Shown: in pieces, positions 12,801-28,200 of the stretch
Position numbering within the stretch: position 1 is the first letter of the stretch
Layout: each line of letters begins with the position of its first letter
DNA from: Asterochloris sp. CNOR1
Taxonomy: Eukaryota; Chlorophyta; Trebouxiophyceae; Trebouxiales; Trebouxiaceae
Assembly (NCBI GenBank): GCA_963969365.1
Contig: OZ017751.1
Location: forward strand, 620,001-684,000
Reading direction: 5' to 3'
Length of the DNA stretch: 64,000 nt
Program-made: the position numbers and the translations under genes
The notes under the pieces: model-generated
Databases searched by the model: none
Told to the model about the DNA's origin: nothing
Seen by the model: the letters and a program-made list of their open reading frames with translations, nothing else

Positions 12801-15514
12801 GCGTGACTTCTATGAATGGGAGCCGTGCCCAAGACACTTTTGCCACTCTGCAGTGGTAGCAACGCATACCTGGCCATTGGCGTCCTGGAAGAATGCAGCC
12901 CGGGGAGCTGTGCTTGTCTGCTGCTCCTCCTGCAGCCGATGCAGGTTTGCTGAGCAGGAATATCGACAATAATGATAACAATAATGCTGAGCCAATGGGC
13001 AGGCAGAGATTCTGATCAGCAAGATCCTTCAGGACACATCTGCAGCGGTGAGTTCCACAAGGACATGCATGATTGATCCCGAAAAACAAATGCTCTGCTT
13101 GGCGGCAGGCACAGCAGAGCAGGCACTGCAGCAGTGTCAGGCTGCAGCTGGGCAAGGTCCAGCACGGGCGGGGACCACGCTCGAAACTACAGGACACGGC
13201 AGCATGGCAAGAGCAAGGGAGACTACAGGCAGGCATTAAGACCCATCTCAGATGCACAGCAGCAGGCCTTCGGTTCGCCAGCGTGGGAGACCTACCAAAT
13301 CGAAAAGCGACCTCCATGATTGATGCGGACAACATCTGGACAGCAAGCAGGCTCACAGCAGCAGACAGTGCAGCAACAGGAGCAGCATTGGCGGCTAATG
13401 GCAATCAGGCACAGGCAACTGGGTCTGAAGGCACATGACAGCACTCCTGCCCGCTGTACTCATGCCGAGCTCCCATGCCATGCCTCTGGGCAAGCCCCCC
13501 ACTTGCAGCCTTTGAAACCCACCACATCAACAAAAGCGGCCTTTTTGGTTGGCCCTGAGCTCCCTGAGAAAGAGGATCCCCCCGGGCTGCTTGTCTCTGC
13601 GCCAGCGCCTGTGCCGGAGGCAGCAGCGGTGGATGTGGAGGTCCCTGACTCGCGCCGCCGTCGCGCAGCCTCCTCTTCCTGCCGCTGCTGGAACTTGGCG
13701 CCCTGCTGCCTGTCCGCCGCAGAGCCTGCAGGCAAGGCAGTCTGGTGAGCAGGCAGGGTCATCAGTTGGTCAAGAGACGGAGCAATGTCCTCAAGCTGCA
13801 ACTTGCTGACCCATGATGCAGAAAGCCCACAACAAGGCAGCTCCTTACAGCATGCGAGCAGCTGGTCATGCCCACCTGTCCTCAAATGCCTGCCGAGGCC
13901 GGCAGCAAACGCATCTTGGGCAGCTTGTTGAGCCGATGTGCAGAGGAGTGCATACAGAATGGTGCTGTCCATGCTGGTGTTTGCAAGCAGCGCACCATGT
14001 CGCACTCACAAACAGCCAGGAGCGCATGGACAGGTGTTGTGCCGTGACAGACAAAAGCAGTCAGTCACGGTAGGCTGGGCCGCAGGCTGAGCAGCACCGA
14101 TGTGTGGCCTGCCTCTTGCCTGCTCACATGCCAACTCAGCTGCACAGGCCGCCACCAGAAGCCAGCTTGCCACGTGTCAGAGCCCAGCCAAGCAAGAGAC
14201 GCTCACTGGATGCCTGCGCGGTCACGTCAACGGGGGGCTGCCTGCTGGCAGGTGCCGAGCCTTGGGCGCCAAAGCCCTGCTGCGGGAACCCAGGTGGCAT
14301 TCCAGGCATGCCCTGAGGCATGCCTGGCATCCCGCCGGGGAAGCCCCCTGCGCCCCCAAAGGGGTTGGCTGCTCCTGGCTTCCCCCCCTGCCCCTTCATC
14401 ATGGTCTTCATGGCCTGCTGCATGAGCTGCAGGCAGCAGGAATTGTACCACTTGTGGTCAAGTATGCAAAAGGGACATCGCAAGGCTGTGATGCACCGCA
14501 GGAGGCTTCAGTTCACAGCTGCCTGCAGCACAGGCGGCCTTGGAACGGAGATCTCAGCCAGCCATGCACATCCTGCCAGCAGGAGAAGACTGTGGTGGTG
14601 GGATCTGTTGTGTTCGGACATCCAGCTTTGTGCTGAGCAAGTGCAGCCAAATTGAGAACCAATTGGCTGCACCTGCAGCCCGCTGTCCACATCATCTAGC
14701 AATCACCTCTCCTCCATGACACCCCCAGAAAGCATGCAAAGCTCGCGAACTGAGTGGCACACTTGCAAAGGCCTGCATCCCTTTTGGAGTAAGGTGGTGC
14801 AGCACCCAGAATTTTGGCAGCACATCAGTTGGCTGCAAAGAGTTGAGACAGTGCTGTGCTGAATCTGGGCATGTCCTTCTGACACAGATCTCCCAAAGAT
14901 GTCGGCTGCGTCCAGTTTCTCACCCAGGCCTGAATCCCTCCAGCAGTGCGGATGCTATTGAAAAAGTTGAACAGCAGCACAGCAGCGCCGCCGACGATTG
15001 CCCAGAACAATGGGGGCATGCCCCCGGAGGGGGCAGGACTCTGATAGTACTGCTGTGGCGGCGGTGCAGGGTACTGAGGCAACCCCTGTTGAAAGTGCTG
15101 GCGCTGGTCCACCTGCTGCGCTTCCTGGCGATCTGAGGGATGGTCCTGCAAGCATGGGCAGGCTGCATGCTGGGGGTCAGCCATTCATCACACTTGCAGG
15201 CGAAACCTTGCTTGCTTGGACGCAGCTGTGCGTCTTTGCGCTACATTGGAGACCATGCAGGCACAGAGGACTCCACTCACTCCTGCATCTGCCAGATCCT
15301 GTACTTGGTGCTGTTTGTGTGTCTCATGGCTTCCTTTTGCTGCAGCACAGCACGAAGCCCGTCCGGTGGTTGCAGGTGTCAATGTGCAGCATGTGAGGGG
15401 CCACTTACCTGCAGCAATTGGCCTCACAGACAGTCTCTGCCTGCGGCTGCTCCTGCAGCCATGGGCCCTGACAAGAGGCTTGAGCCTGCCTTGAATGCCT
15501 GGCGCCAGCTGCAT
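9862..15514 (-). CDS. TIC40: TIC40 chloroplast inner-envelope import co-chaperone
   Basis: TIC40 anchors in the chloroplast inner envelope and recruits stromal Hsp93/ClpC during protein import. Exon 1 (15406-15514) encodes an Arg/Ser-rich transit peptide (RLKPLVRAHGCRSSRRQRL) with a perfect GTAAGT donor. The exon at about 14922-15151 has a Gln-rich stretch and the single membrane segment (PPLFWAIVGGAAVLLFNFF). Further exons give a Gly/Pro/Met linker (14230-14430), a charged segment (QQRQEEEAARRRRES, about 13510-13735), DAEDSPQLQMMEKMMR (12215-12335), the first STI1-type domain (LLYPYLPPGMQNPETFEWML, 11636-11763), the second (EEYMRNFNMNPEEVNKQLED, 10878-11028) and PEVGQAVMDISQNPANLIKY (10190-10290). 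The last exon reads VLAKLSSLFPQQ and ends at TGA 9862. Splice phases agree through the C-terminal half. Full length. Confidence 0.92.
12608..12757 (+). repeat. 31-bp tandem repeat, about 5 copies, in a TIC40 intron
   Basis: Three near-identical 31-bp units (12608-12638, 12639-12669, 12670-12700; core GGGAGCAAGTGGTGCTGCTG) are followed by two shortened, diverged units (12701-12728 and 12729-12757). It lies within an intron of the minus-strand TIC40 gene. Confidence 0.9.
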
Positions 15515-15599
15515 CGTCCCGGATCCTTCACAGGGGAGGAGCTCACTTGCATTTTAGAGTTCTTTGACTTTGACTACTAGCCATGTGCAAACTTCAGAA
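15515..15599. promoter_or_regulatory. Divergent promoter region, TIC40 / helix-rich gene
   Basis: Only 85 bp separate the TIC40 start codon (15514, minus) from the proposed start of the next gene (15600, plus). Both 5' leaders and both promoters must overlap here or lie within the coding exons. No clear TATA box is seen. Confidence 0.5.
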
Positions 15600-18500
15600 A
15601 TGAGCAGTTGGCCGTCAGACTCCCTGCAAAGCAAATGGCAGGCTGTTGCAGAGTTGGAAGGCGTCATATGTGCCTGGCAGTCGCTTTTGAAGCAGGAGCT
15701 GGCATGCAGGCCTGCTGTTCCAGGTGTGCTTAGCTTGTGCAGTATCGAGTCAGGGTCATCAACCAGGCTTGGATTGGTACAGCCAGGTAGTTGCCATCCT
15801 ACAGGCACAGATCATGTTGCCACAGCAAAATCGAGGAGCTGGATGCCAGGCCTCTGCTGCAGCAACACTGTCGAGCCTGCACAGCCACCTTATGTCAGCG
15901 TGCAGGCATATGCGCCAGCAGTGCAGCATGTCAGGGATGTCCAGCACGGGTAAGCTACAGATGCAGTCCAGCCAGCAGCTCAAGCCAGCCTTTTCACTCC
16001 GATCCTGTTGGCTTGTATGATCTCTTGTGTTGCTAAGTTCTTTTGTCAAACCCCCAGTACATCACAGATTACGCCATGCCCTGTGCAGGCTGACTGCCTA
16101 CACCCTGCAGCGTCTGCCTGAGCTCCTCTTACTCCCAGAGCCTGTCCCAGACGATGTGGTAGAGATCCTCTTTGCAGAGCCGCTGGCCACTGCTTTCAGC
16201 AGTGGCCTTGCTGAGGCCCTAAAGGTCGCAACAGAGGCGCCTGGAAGTACAGGCGATGGCTGTCTGCTGCAGAAGCCCAGCCTGGGCCTGAAAGGTCACA
16301 GCAGCGGCAGCCCTGAGCCCAGGAGCAAGGACAGGCAGCAGCACACTGGGTGCGTGAGGCTGTTCCCCTCCCGTGGGCACCAGTATGACCCACTGACACT
16401 TGAAGCAGGGGCGAGCAGGCAGGAGCCCCCCAGGAGTGCTGCTGAACTGGTGACCTGCCTGCTGGCGCTGGCAAACGCCCACGTGCAGGTAGGTTCCAGC
16501 CTCACTCCGGTAGATCCAAGCCGATAAGTTTCTCACTTAGCTGCGTGTCCCTGTAAACAACAATTTGTCTGTGCGGAGGGGCAGGGCGCACCTTGTAAAC
16601 GCAGGATGCACCGCGTGTGTGCAGAGCAGATGAGGAGTTAGTGCTGGCTGGCAGGCCACCCAGCTGCTCTGGAGGTGCCGCAGGTGCTGAAGTGGTGGCT
16701 GCTGGACTGCAGGCACTGAGGGACGGCCTGCCGGTGCCTGGCAGCGCAGGTCAGCAGCAGGCCCTGGAAGCAGTCACAGCCAGCCTGAGTAGGTCCATTG
16801 CAGCAAGGAGCAGCCTTGTTGCTGAGGCCCTGCAGGCTGAGGCTGCAGCCATGGGGACGAGGGAGATGGCTAGCATTGGCGTGCTGGGGGCCGCCCAGCT
16901 GGGGCCTGCACTACAGGCAGGCACAGATAGCAGTCAGGCAGGCTGGGCTCAGGGTGGGGCAGCCCCCAGCGCCCCCTTGCTCATCAAAGCTGCCTGGAGC
17001 CCTGAGTCTGACTCAGAGGACAGCCCTGCCCTCCAACAACCCTCAGCTGCAGCCCTCAGTCAGCTGGCCCTGCAGAGCAGGGGTCCGGTCATGTCACACA
17101 GCAAGGACGCTGCAGGGACAGAGGCACTTGCTGTCGAGGGCCTGCAGAGGTGCCTCGATCCCCACAGCGTCACTGCAGACTGCTGGCCCACCCACGCTGG
17201 CAGCCATGGAGCTCCAGATGGCAGCGTCCAGGAGGACAGACCTCAGCTCTTGGACTGCTGCACAGCCAGGTGGGGCGCAAGTCTTGGTGCGGCGACTTGA
17301 TCGCGGTCCAACGCCTGCGTATAACACCCACTTCATCGGGGTTCAGCTGAGTCCTGCCAGCTGCACTGGAATGCAGGGTGCTGCAGCTTCTGAGCCAGCA
17401 GAGGAGGCTTAGCCAGCAGTGGCCCGCTTCACTTCACAGCACCCCGCTGCAAGCTGCTGTGGGGGCTCTCCTGCAGCTGCTGCAGTGCCGGCAGATGCAG
17501 CTGGTTGCAGGGCTGATGCCAAAGCAGCTGTGCCTGCTGCTTAGCAGTGCAGCCTGCCTGCAGCGCTGGCTGGAGCTGCTCAGCCTGCAGGTTCCTCAAG
17601 CTCAGCAGGTCAGCAGCAGGCCTCTGCACTCTGTTCACGCATGCAAGCTCCATGCTGCCACGGTGCCATGGGACCCTCTTGTCACCTTTCGTTTTGCAAC
17701 ATCATCTGTCAGCAATATCACTTGATAGTCTGCTTCGCTGATAGACATGTACTCCTGTGTGCTTGCAGTCTTGCAGCAGTCTGTTGCTGGTTCAGTGCAG
17801 GGGGAGCTCGCCAGTGCAGAGGACATGCAGGGCCTGGAGCAGCAGCTGGCAGCCAGCACCTCAGAGTGCAGACGTTGGGCTGCCTCCCTGGAGCAGGCAC
17901 TCCTGCAGGGCCACCTGGGCATGGTGAGGAGCGCTGTGGTCGGGTCCTTGCAGAGGCAGCAGTGGCAGTCCCAGAGGCAACCCGCGACGTGGCCTGCAGA
18001 TGCAGGGTGAGTGACTGATGTTGTCAGAAGTGTGCCCAGGGCGGCTGCTCCAGTGCTGCTGCCCTGCTCAGCAGGCACGCTGGAGCTGACGTTGCAGTGA
18101 GTGCAACAAGCAGCGCGGCACATGCAGCAGTGGAGGCAGCCGTCGATGCGGCCCGCAGATGCTGGGTGAGCTGCTGTGGGGGATGGCGCGGCGTGTTTGA
18201 GCTGGCCATGAGGCCTCCAGAACCAGATGATTGGGCAAGAAGGCATGCAGAGAGTCAAGCAGCCCTTTCCAACAACAAAGGGATGCGTAGGGCATGCGGG
18301 CTGGCTTGCACGGGCCTGTGCCACATTGAGGACCATGCTGCAGCCTGCGGGCATCGCCGCAGAGGCGCTGCCGCAGGCCACCTGCTTGCCGTGCAGCATG
18401 TGCACCCCGCAGCAGGCCACAGCCCTGCTGCCGACCTTGCAGCAGCTCGTTGCTGGTCACCCATGCTGGTGCTGCAGGCACGCTGTCAGGCTCTGGAGCC

Positions 18501-19338
18501 ACATGCTGGAGGGGCAGCTTGCTCAGCTGGGTGCCATCTGCACCCAGCAGCAAGCTGCAGCCCTGCTGCTGACGATGGTGCAGCAGGGGGCAGCGCTGCT
18601 GGTGCAGCAGCTGGTCGAGGTGTCTCCCGGGTCGCTGTGGCAGGCCAGGCTCAGTGCAGATGCACTGCTGGTCACCTGGGTTATAAGAAGGCACTGCCAG
18701 AGGTTGGGCCCCAGGTGCGCTTGGCGGCAGCACTTGCGGAGGTATCCTGGGGGTCGATGCCAAGTCTGCATGCTAATAGCGACCAGTCGGCCACTGCTGA
18801 TTGCTTAATCTGACATGCAGAAGGGGGATGGCAGTTTGTTCTCTTGTAAGCCCGCACTGCTGCTCGCCTCGCTGTGAGCTGCCACTGCTCAGCTGCAGGT
18901 TGTGGCTTGACTGGCACCCCAGGACAGCAGGTTGACGTGCAGGCTGTCCGATGGGGACCGCATTGCTGCTGAGGCAAGCCAGAGCTGCCAAAGGCTTGCA
19001 AGGCATGTTGCACAGCAATCATGCCCCGCCAAAGACCAACAGCAACCACATCAGGGTGCCCCCGCAGCACAAGGTGCGGCTGAAGATGCCACTGATGCAC
19101 ACAGTGTGATGCTGTGTCGTGCCAGCGCTCATGGGTGCGTGCAGGGGCTTGGGAATGGCTTCCTGAAGCACTGCAGGGAGCCTTTGATGCAGAGTGCCAG
19201 GCAGGAGCCGCTCCTGGGCACTTTGGCATTGGTGCTTGGCCTGCTGGACAGCATTTCTCTGCCAAAAGCAAGCAGGCCTGGCAGGAATGCCTGTCGCTGC
19301 TCGCAGCCTCTATAAAACAGTCCACTGCTAAATCATAA
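15600..19338 (+). CDS. Uncharacterised helix-rich protein
   Basis: I do not recognise this gene. Exon 1 (15600-15723) starts MSSWPSDSLQSKWQAVAELE and joins exon 2 (15767-15949, LDWYSQVVAILQAQIMLPQQ), exon 3 (16057-16490, LRHALCRLTAYTLQRLPELL) and exon 4 (16592-about 17287, ADEELVLAGR onward), all with matching phases and TGCAG-type acceptors. Later exons include about 17353-17608 (VLQLLSQQRRLSQQWPASL), 17767-18007 (LQQSVAGSVQGELASAEDMQ), about 18310-18680 (ALLLTMVQQGAALLVQQLVE), and a last exon ending at TAA 19338. The protein is rich in Leu, Ala and Gln with alternating helix-like segments, which suggests a HEAT/ARM-like scaffold, but I find no signature motif. No signal peptide or membrane segment is evident. 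Internal exon borders after 17300 are uncertain. Confidence 0.5.
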
Positions 19339-19539
19339 AGCAGATCCCAGTTTTGGACCGTTTCAATGAGGTGATAAGGTAATGAATTTTGCTTCCAGAG
19401 AAGCAGCAATGTACAACAAGTAGAGCCAAGTCTCAAGGCTAGTCAGCAAGAAAACAGCTATCATGTGACGCCTTGTTTGTCACTTTGACGAAGTTGACAC
19501 TGATGTATTGACGCACAGTCCAACACTGTATGCTGACAC

Positions 19540-22912
<3,373 letters not shown>

Positions 22913-24000
22913 GCGTGGCGAGAGATAGTATGTCAGCATCTGGTGGGCCATGAGGCCAGAGGCTCACAAATGCTCAAGGCATCTGCAATACATGGGCCGC
23001 ATCCTGACAATGCCTCCTAAGCTGGACACAAGGGCATCTAGCACACTGCTTCCAGCAAGCATCCCAGCTGGGACGGGCATCCTAATCACCCTCTGGCGTC
23101 ATCGTGAGGGTCCCAGCTCCTCGATGTTATCTGGACGATCGGCTGACCGAGATGCTGCACCAGCTTGCTTCTCCACCCAACTTGGGAGATGTACTGGTAT
23201 CTGGTGCACCAAAGCCACGGTGTCAAGCAACGGGCTGAAAGAGCCTCAAAACCGTGAGTGGAATCTGACTTCAAACTCAGATAGGCTTCGCGACGTTGCT
23301 CAACAGTGCTGTTCAGCATCACTGAACTGCACTTCAGCATTGAGGTAGTGCACACGATGCGGCCGGGAGCAACACTGGAGAGCATTTGTCAGCATGGCAG
23401 CGCAAGCACCTGCAAGCCTTGCTGAATGGGAATGCCCACTGGGCGACTTGCCAGTCACCTGAGAATCTCAGAGAAGCTGCAGTGACTTTGGCTCAGCCAT
23501 GCATGTCTGCGTTGCATGACATGCTGCTCAAAGCACTGCTGCTGCTCACATCTGAATGAGCTGCAGAGGTCTTTGCAGCAGACAAAGGTTCCTGCTGAAC
23601 CCCAACAATTTGTCTGCAGCACTCTTGCATGGACTGGACAGCCACTGATCGTTGCGCTGGCACGTCTGGTGAACAGCCATGCCCATGTGTGCTGACAAAT
23701 CAGAAGGCTGTGGGCTGAGTGCACATCATTGTTAACACCATCAATGTGCTGAAGAGCAAGCCCATGCCCTATACAACTATGTACACCATAGTGTCAGGCC
23801 AGTTGTGATATGGCTGCCAGATGCCGGCTTACTGAGTTCCGACGAAAGCATCCTCAGTGCAGCCAAGTCAGTGCAGCCAGGCCACTGCAGCTCATTAGAA
23901 GCTCCCGTGAGGTCAGGACCCAGAAAGCGCAATGTCAACAGGCTGCATCTGATCAGGTAGGACGCCTGGGTCACAATCTACTTGCGGAGTTGGCCCCATC
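22913..24000. other. Intergenic or 5' region between aminotransferase and bS16
   Basis: About 1.1 kb with no convincing gene. It should contain the missing first exon(s) of the minus-strand aminotransferase. Candidates are short minus-strand frames near 22965-23075 (AGSSVLDALVSSLGGIV) and near 23130-23220 (DTVALVHQIPVHLPSWVEK), neither with clean splice support. No tRNA, repeat or mobile element is seen. It must also hold the promoter of the plus-strand bS16 gene. Confidence 0.4.
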
Positions 24001-25149
24001 ATGCAGCAGCTCACGGCCTCCATGAACGGCCTGAGCTTCAAGCAAAACATTGCTTGCACACGGGGCTTGACGGCCCAGGTGAGTGGTCACTGCCGCAATT
24101 GTGTCCCTTCTGGAGTTAGAAGCTGTGTGGATCTGCTCAGTACCCCTGACATCCTGCTGCAGAGACAGGTCCCATGCCCTGAGCGCTCTGCCAGGATGCC
24201 TGTGGTGGAGAACAGAGTGGCGGTGAGCTCTGCTTGCTGGCCTCACCTGAGTGGCTGTCTATGGAAAGGGTCCGCAGTTCTTCAGGTCACTCATACTGGA
24301 GCAGATGAGGGGCTGGCCCCGTTGTTTTTCATGACACAGTGCTGCATGATGTTCACACCGGCTGATCTGGTGCAGATTCGGTTTCAGCGGCGCGGACGCA
24401 AGAAGCTGCCCTTTTACAGAATTGTGGCAATAGACACCAGGAAGCAGCGGGATGGCAAGCCAATAGAGGTGCGCTGCCATGTAGGAGCCTCCTCAAGTGT
24501 TCTTGAAAGTATGGCAGGTCTGTGAGCTTCTTCAGCTCATTTCTGGCTTGACCCAAAGCTGGCAAACCTGGCAAACCTGGCTCAGAAGGGCAAAGCTTTT
24601 TGGATCCATTCTAACTCCAATCTTCTAGCGTTTCATTAGCGCTGACATGTAGGCCTTCTGCTTGCTGGCGCAAACCTGCGTCTCCATGCAGGCAGCCTTG
24701 CACTACCCCTCCGAGCAGCACATGCTCCCCTGCTCACTTCCTCGTGCGTTGAGGCTAAGTTAATTTGGTGCTGTGCTTGCAGTACCTTGGCTGGCACAAC
24801 CCGCTGGCAGACCCATCCTCTACCCAGACAACCAGCCTGAACGCCCCCGCCATTAAGAAATGGCTTGGATGCGGAGCACAGCCCTCAGACAGAGTCAGGG
24901 TGAGTCTGTGCCTTGTCTTGATCTGTCATGCCAGGCGCATCTGGTGCACCTCGGCCGTCAGCGCTGTGTAGCAGACATGCCAGCAGCTGCACAACTCAGC
25001 TGCACCTTGGGGATGACCACAAGGCTGTGCATCGCTCAGATCACATGCATGGCTCTGCAGCTGACATGCCTCTTACTCTGTCCACTTGACTAACCTCAAG
25101 CCATCCTCTGTGCAGAAACTCCTAGAGAAGGCCTTCGTCATTGAATCAT
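24001..25149 (+). CDS. RPS16: Organellar-type ribosomal protein bS16, nuclear encoded
   Basis: Small-subunit ribosomal protein of the bacterial bS16 family. The basic, Ser/Thr-containing N-terminal extension ([20 protein letters not shown]) suggests import into chloroplast or mitochondrion. Five exons in phase 0: 24001-24078, 24166-24222, 24377-24469 ([20 protein letters not shown] then [10 protein letters not shown]), 24782-24899 ([12 protein letters not shown], then [20 protein letters not shown]) and 25116-25149 ([14 protein letters not shown]). [12 protein letters not shown] and the [14 protein letters not shown] junction are family hallmarks. Length of about 120 residues after splicing is normal for bS16 plus a transit peptide. 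It converges on the next gene, whose stop is 118 bp away. Confidence 0.93.
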
Positions 25150-25267
25150 GAAAGAAGCAAGTATTCTTGCCTTGCAAACATCTTGAGCAGTGCACCTTTT
25201 GAAGCACGGTTACAAGCCTAGCACATGCATGCAAGAACAAGCAATGTGGGCTCCAAGTTTCGGACCA

Positions 25268-28200
25268 TCAAAGCTGGCACAGCAGCCCATGCAGCTCTGT
25301 GACGGCTCCAGCAAGACGCTGCGTGTGGAAACCAGCCATGAAGGCATCTTCCTTCAGCCAGCGCTGGCACTGCTGCATGACGGCATGCCGTAGAAGTTTA
25401 AAATGCATCCTGGTGACCTCTTCAAAGCCGGGCCGTGGGTTCCTCAGCTGATCAATGATGGCATATCTGCAATGTCAATGATCAAGGTGTTGCTGTGGTG
25501 GCTGTCAGGCTGAATTGCGTGTGGTGGCAAGCCAGTCAGATGCTGAACACATGCAAAGGCAAGTGGTGACTTGGTTGTTGCTCGCAGCTTCACCAGCCTG
25601 TGTCAGACAGTAAGCTGCTGACCTGATGGTATTGAGGTGGAGGTCAGCGTTGTACTTGTTGCTGGCCAGGTTTGTCTCTGACAGCCCGCGGGTTGACTCA
25701 TTGCTGGGTTCATTATAGAAAGGGTCATTGATCAGGATGAGGCTCTGACCACGAGCAGCGAAGATGTCAGCAATGTGAGTCAGTGCATTGTGACAGAATC
25801 CAAGTTCAGATACAGAATGCAAATCCCAAGAAGCACCCACCTGAATAGATAGCAAAATCTGATACAGGCTGGAATTGACGGGGTCCCACTTCTCACTAGC
25901 GTCTGAACCATGCCAGGTGCCAGTCAAACTCAGACAGACTGCACCAGAAGCAGGCAATCAAGTGAGAGGCTGAGTTGCGAGCACATGCAGGGCTGCAGTG
26001 CAGTTGAGTTGTGCCTCGCTGTGCTGTACCAGAATTGCAGTGGGAGGGAGTGTCATGTAGGTAAGGCTCTCAGATGGCTGACCTTTGCCATCAGCATACA
26101 GATTGGGATTGAAACGAGCAGTGCCGCCCCCAGTGTTCTCCAACAGGATTAGCGGAGGGACACTGGGGTAATCTGCACCAGCCCTGAATGATTGAGACTG
26201 TACAAACAAGGCTTGAGGCATGCAACAGCCAAGTAGTGGTGACACAGCCTTGAATAGTCAACGTCCTGCACCATGTCATGTTGCCCAGACCCTGGCACAG
26301 CAGGGCTGACTGTCTGTGCAGCCGCACTGTGGGCCATGCAGGGGACATGTAGCTCTATTGGATCTGAGGGCTCACCAGGAGGGAAAAACACATCAAAAAC
26401 AAAGAAACCAAAAGCGTAGGGGGTGTCCTCTGGACCTGCAGCAGAGTGGCATGCACATGTTTTTTTTGGATGCTACGTTTGCCACAGGAGATCAAGCGTT
26501 GTAGAAGGTAGCACCACACCAGTGCAGCAAGTCTAGAGGCAACACCCAGCACCGCCAAAGTACTACGCTGTGTTGCAATGATGGTTCACCAAAAGCTGCA
26601 CCCTGTACTTAATGCAGCACCCATCCTGACAGGCCTGCGATCAGATTCTGCACGATAAATTGACCCAGGTCACCCCTCACCCTGCCAACCACCTGATGAG
26701 GATGCTCCTCTTTGCCTGTCATGCACGCCGTGCTGGCACAGGCCATTGTGCCACCTAATCACCAGAGCACAGTGCTGTGCAAACGGCTTTGCTGTGGTGC
26801 TCCAGCGGGCCCAAACTTGCTCTGCCTGCCTAGCATCCAGACCACACAGCAGCGGCCACTCCTTCCGTAGGTCCCACCTGTGATGAGCCTGCATATCTCT
26901 GTTGCGCTCCTCAATGTAGCACACACAGCAGGACCAGCAGCATTCCAGTCTCCACCTGTGATGAAGCACTGCACCCTGTGTCTGCAGTCCTCTTATGCTG
27001 CACAGAGCCAATTCCACACCAATCACTCCATCTCCAGGCCCCACCTGTGATGATGCACCTCATCTTGTCGTTGCGATCCTCATCGTAGCGCACAAAGATG
27101 CTAGCGGCCGCATGCACAGGCAGGGGGGTGCGCCTGCTCTGCAGGTTGCGCAGCTCCTTCCCGAGACGCTTCACTTTGGCGGTGACCTGCCCTGCCTTCT
27201 GGTCAGCCATCTGTGCGAACTTGCTGCAGGGCAGCAGACATGATCGTGAGGGACAGACCTGTTGCAACGCTTTGTGAGGATGCTTGTGACAGCTGACCTC
27301 CGAAATGTGTTTTCGCCTGACGGTCAGGCCAACTTGCTGCAGGGGCTGGTGACAGTGCTGTTGCTGCAGGTGCCTGCTGCAGGCAGTCCCCTGCGCGCTT
27401 GCCTTGACTAAGGAGACCATGCATGGTGCCTCATTGCAATTCAATATGTCCAAGCATGTGAGAGGGCGCTGGCAGGACAGGCTCAATGCCATACTCAGCG
27501 CCGCCAAAGCATGTCTGCAAACACGCTATCAGCAACAAGAATTGCGCTGGGCGCAGCTGCCCAGATGCTACCACAGGCCTGACAGCTAGCACATTGACGA
27601 GAGCTGGGTCTCATTGTGCACCTTGATAACCTGTCAAGTCCATTGTCTACAAACTGTCTGAAAGGCTGGCGACGCTCCTGCTTGAGGGGGAGCTCCAGGC
27701 AGGTTTAGCATACTGCTTCTAAGAAGTGGCAGGGTACAGCAGCCAGCTGCTGAACAAACAGGCTGTGATATGGGGCACGGTTGTAGCAGGCTTTGTGCAG
27801 ATGGCAAGGCTTGCCCCAGTCACTGCTGGCAGGGCCTGCCACATTTTTGTCACACCACTGCCGCCATCACTGTGCGCTTCATGAGTGCCAGGCACTCAGC
27901 AGTATACCCCCCACTCCAGCAAGCAGGCAGGAGCGGCAATGCGGAAGAGGGTGTCACGGGCACAGCTGATACCACTCTACACCTGTAATGGGTTTTTGCA
28001 CCCTTGAAACTGTGCTGGCAAGGCTTCACAGCCTGCACGCCACTCCTGGCACAGTGCGTACCTGTAGTAGGCTCTGTGCAGCTTGGAGTCAAAGGCGTCC
28101 ACCACCTTCTCCCCCAAAGCTGCTGCATATGCCGTCTCCAGCTCATCGCCTGCCAGGTGGGGCTCAGGCACTTGCAGAGAGGCACAGGCTTGCGTACTGG

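Noticed and set aside
15464-15580. Plus-strand frame MGPDKRLEPALNAWRQLHRP as a gene start
   Set aside because: It overlaps TIC40 exon 1 on the other strand, ends at a stop without a usable donor, and does not join later exons.
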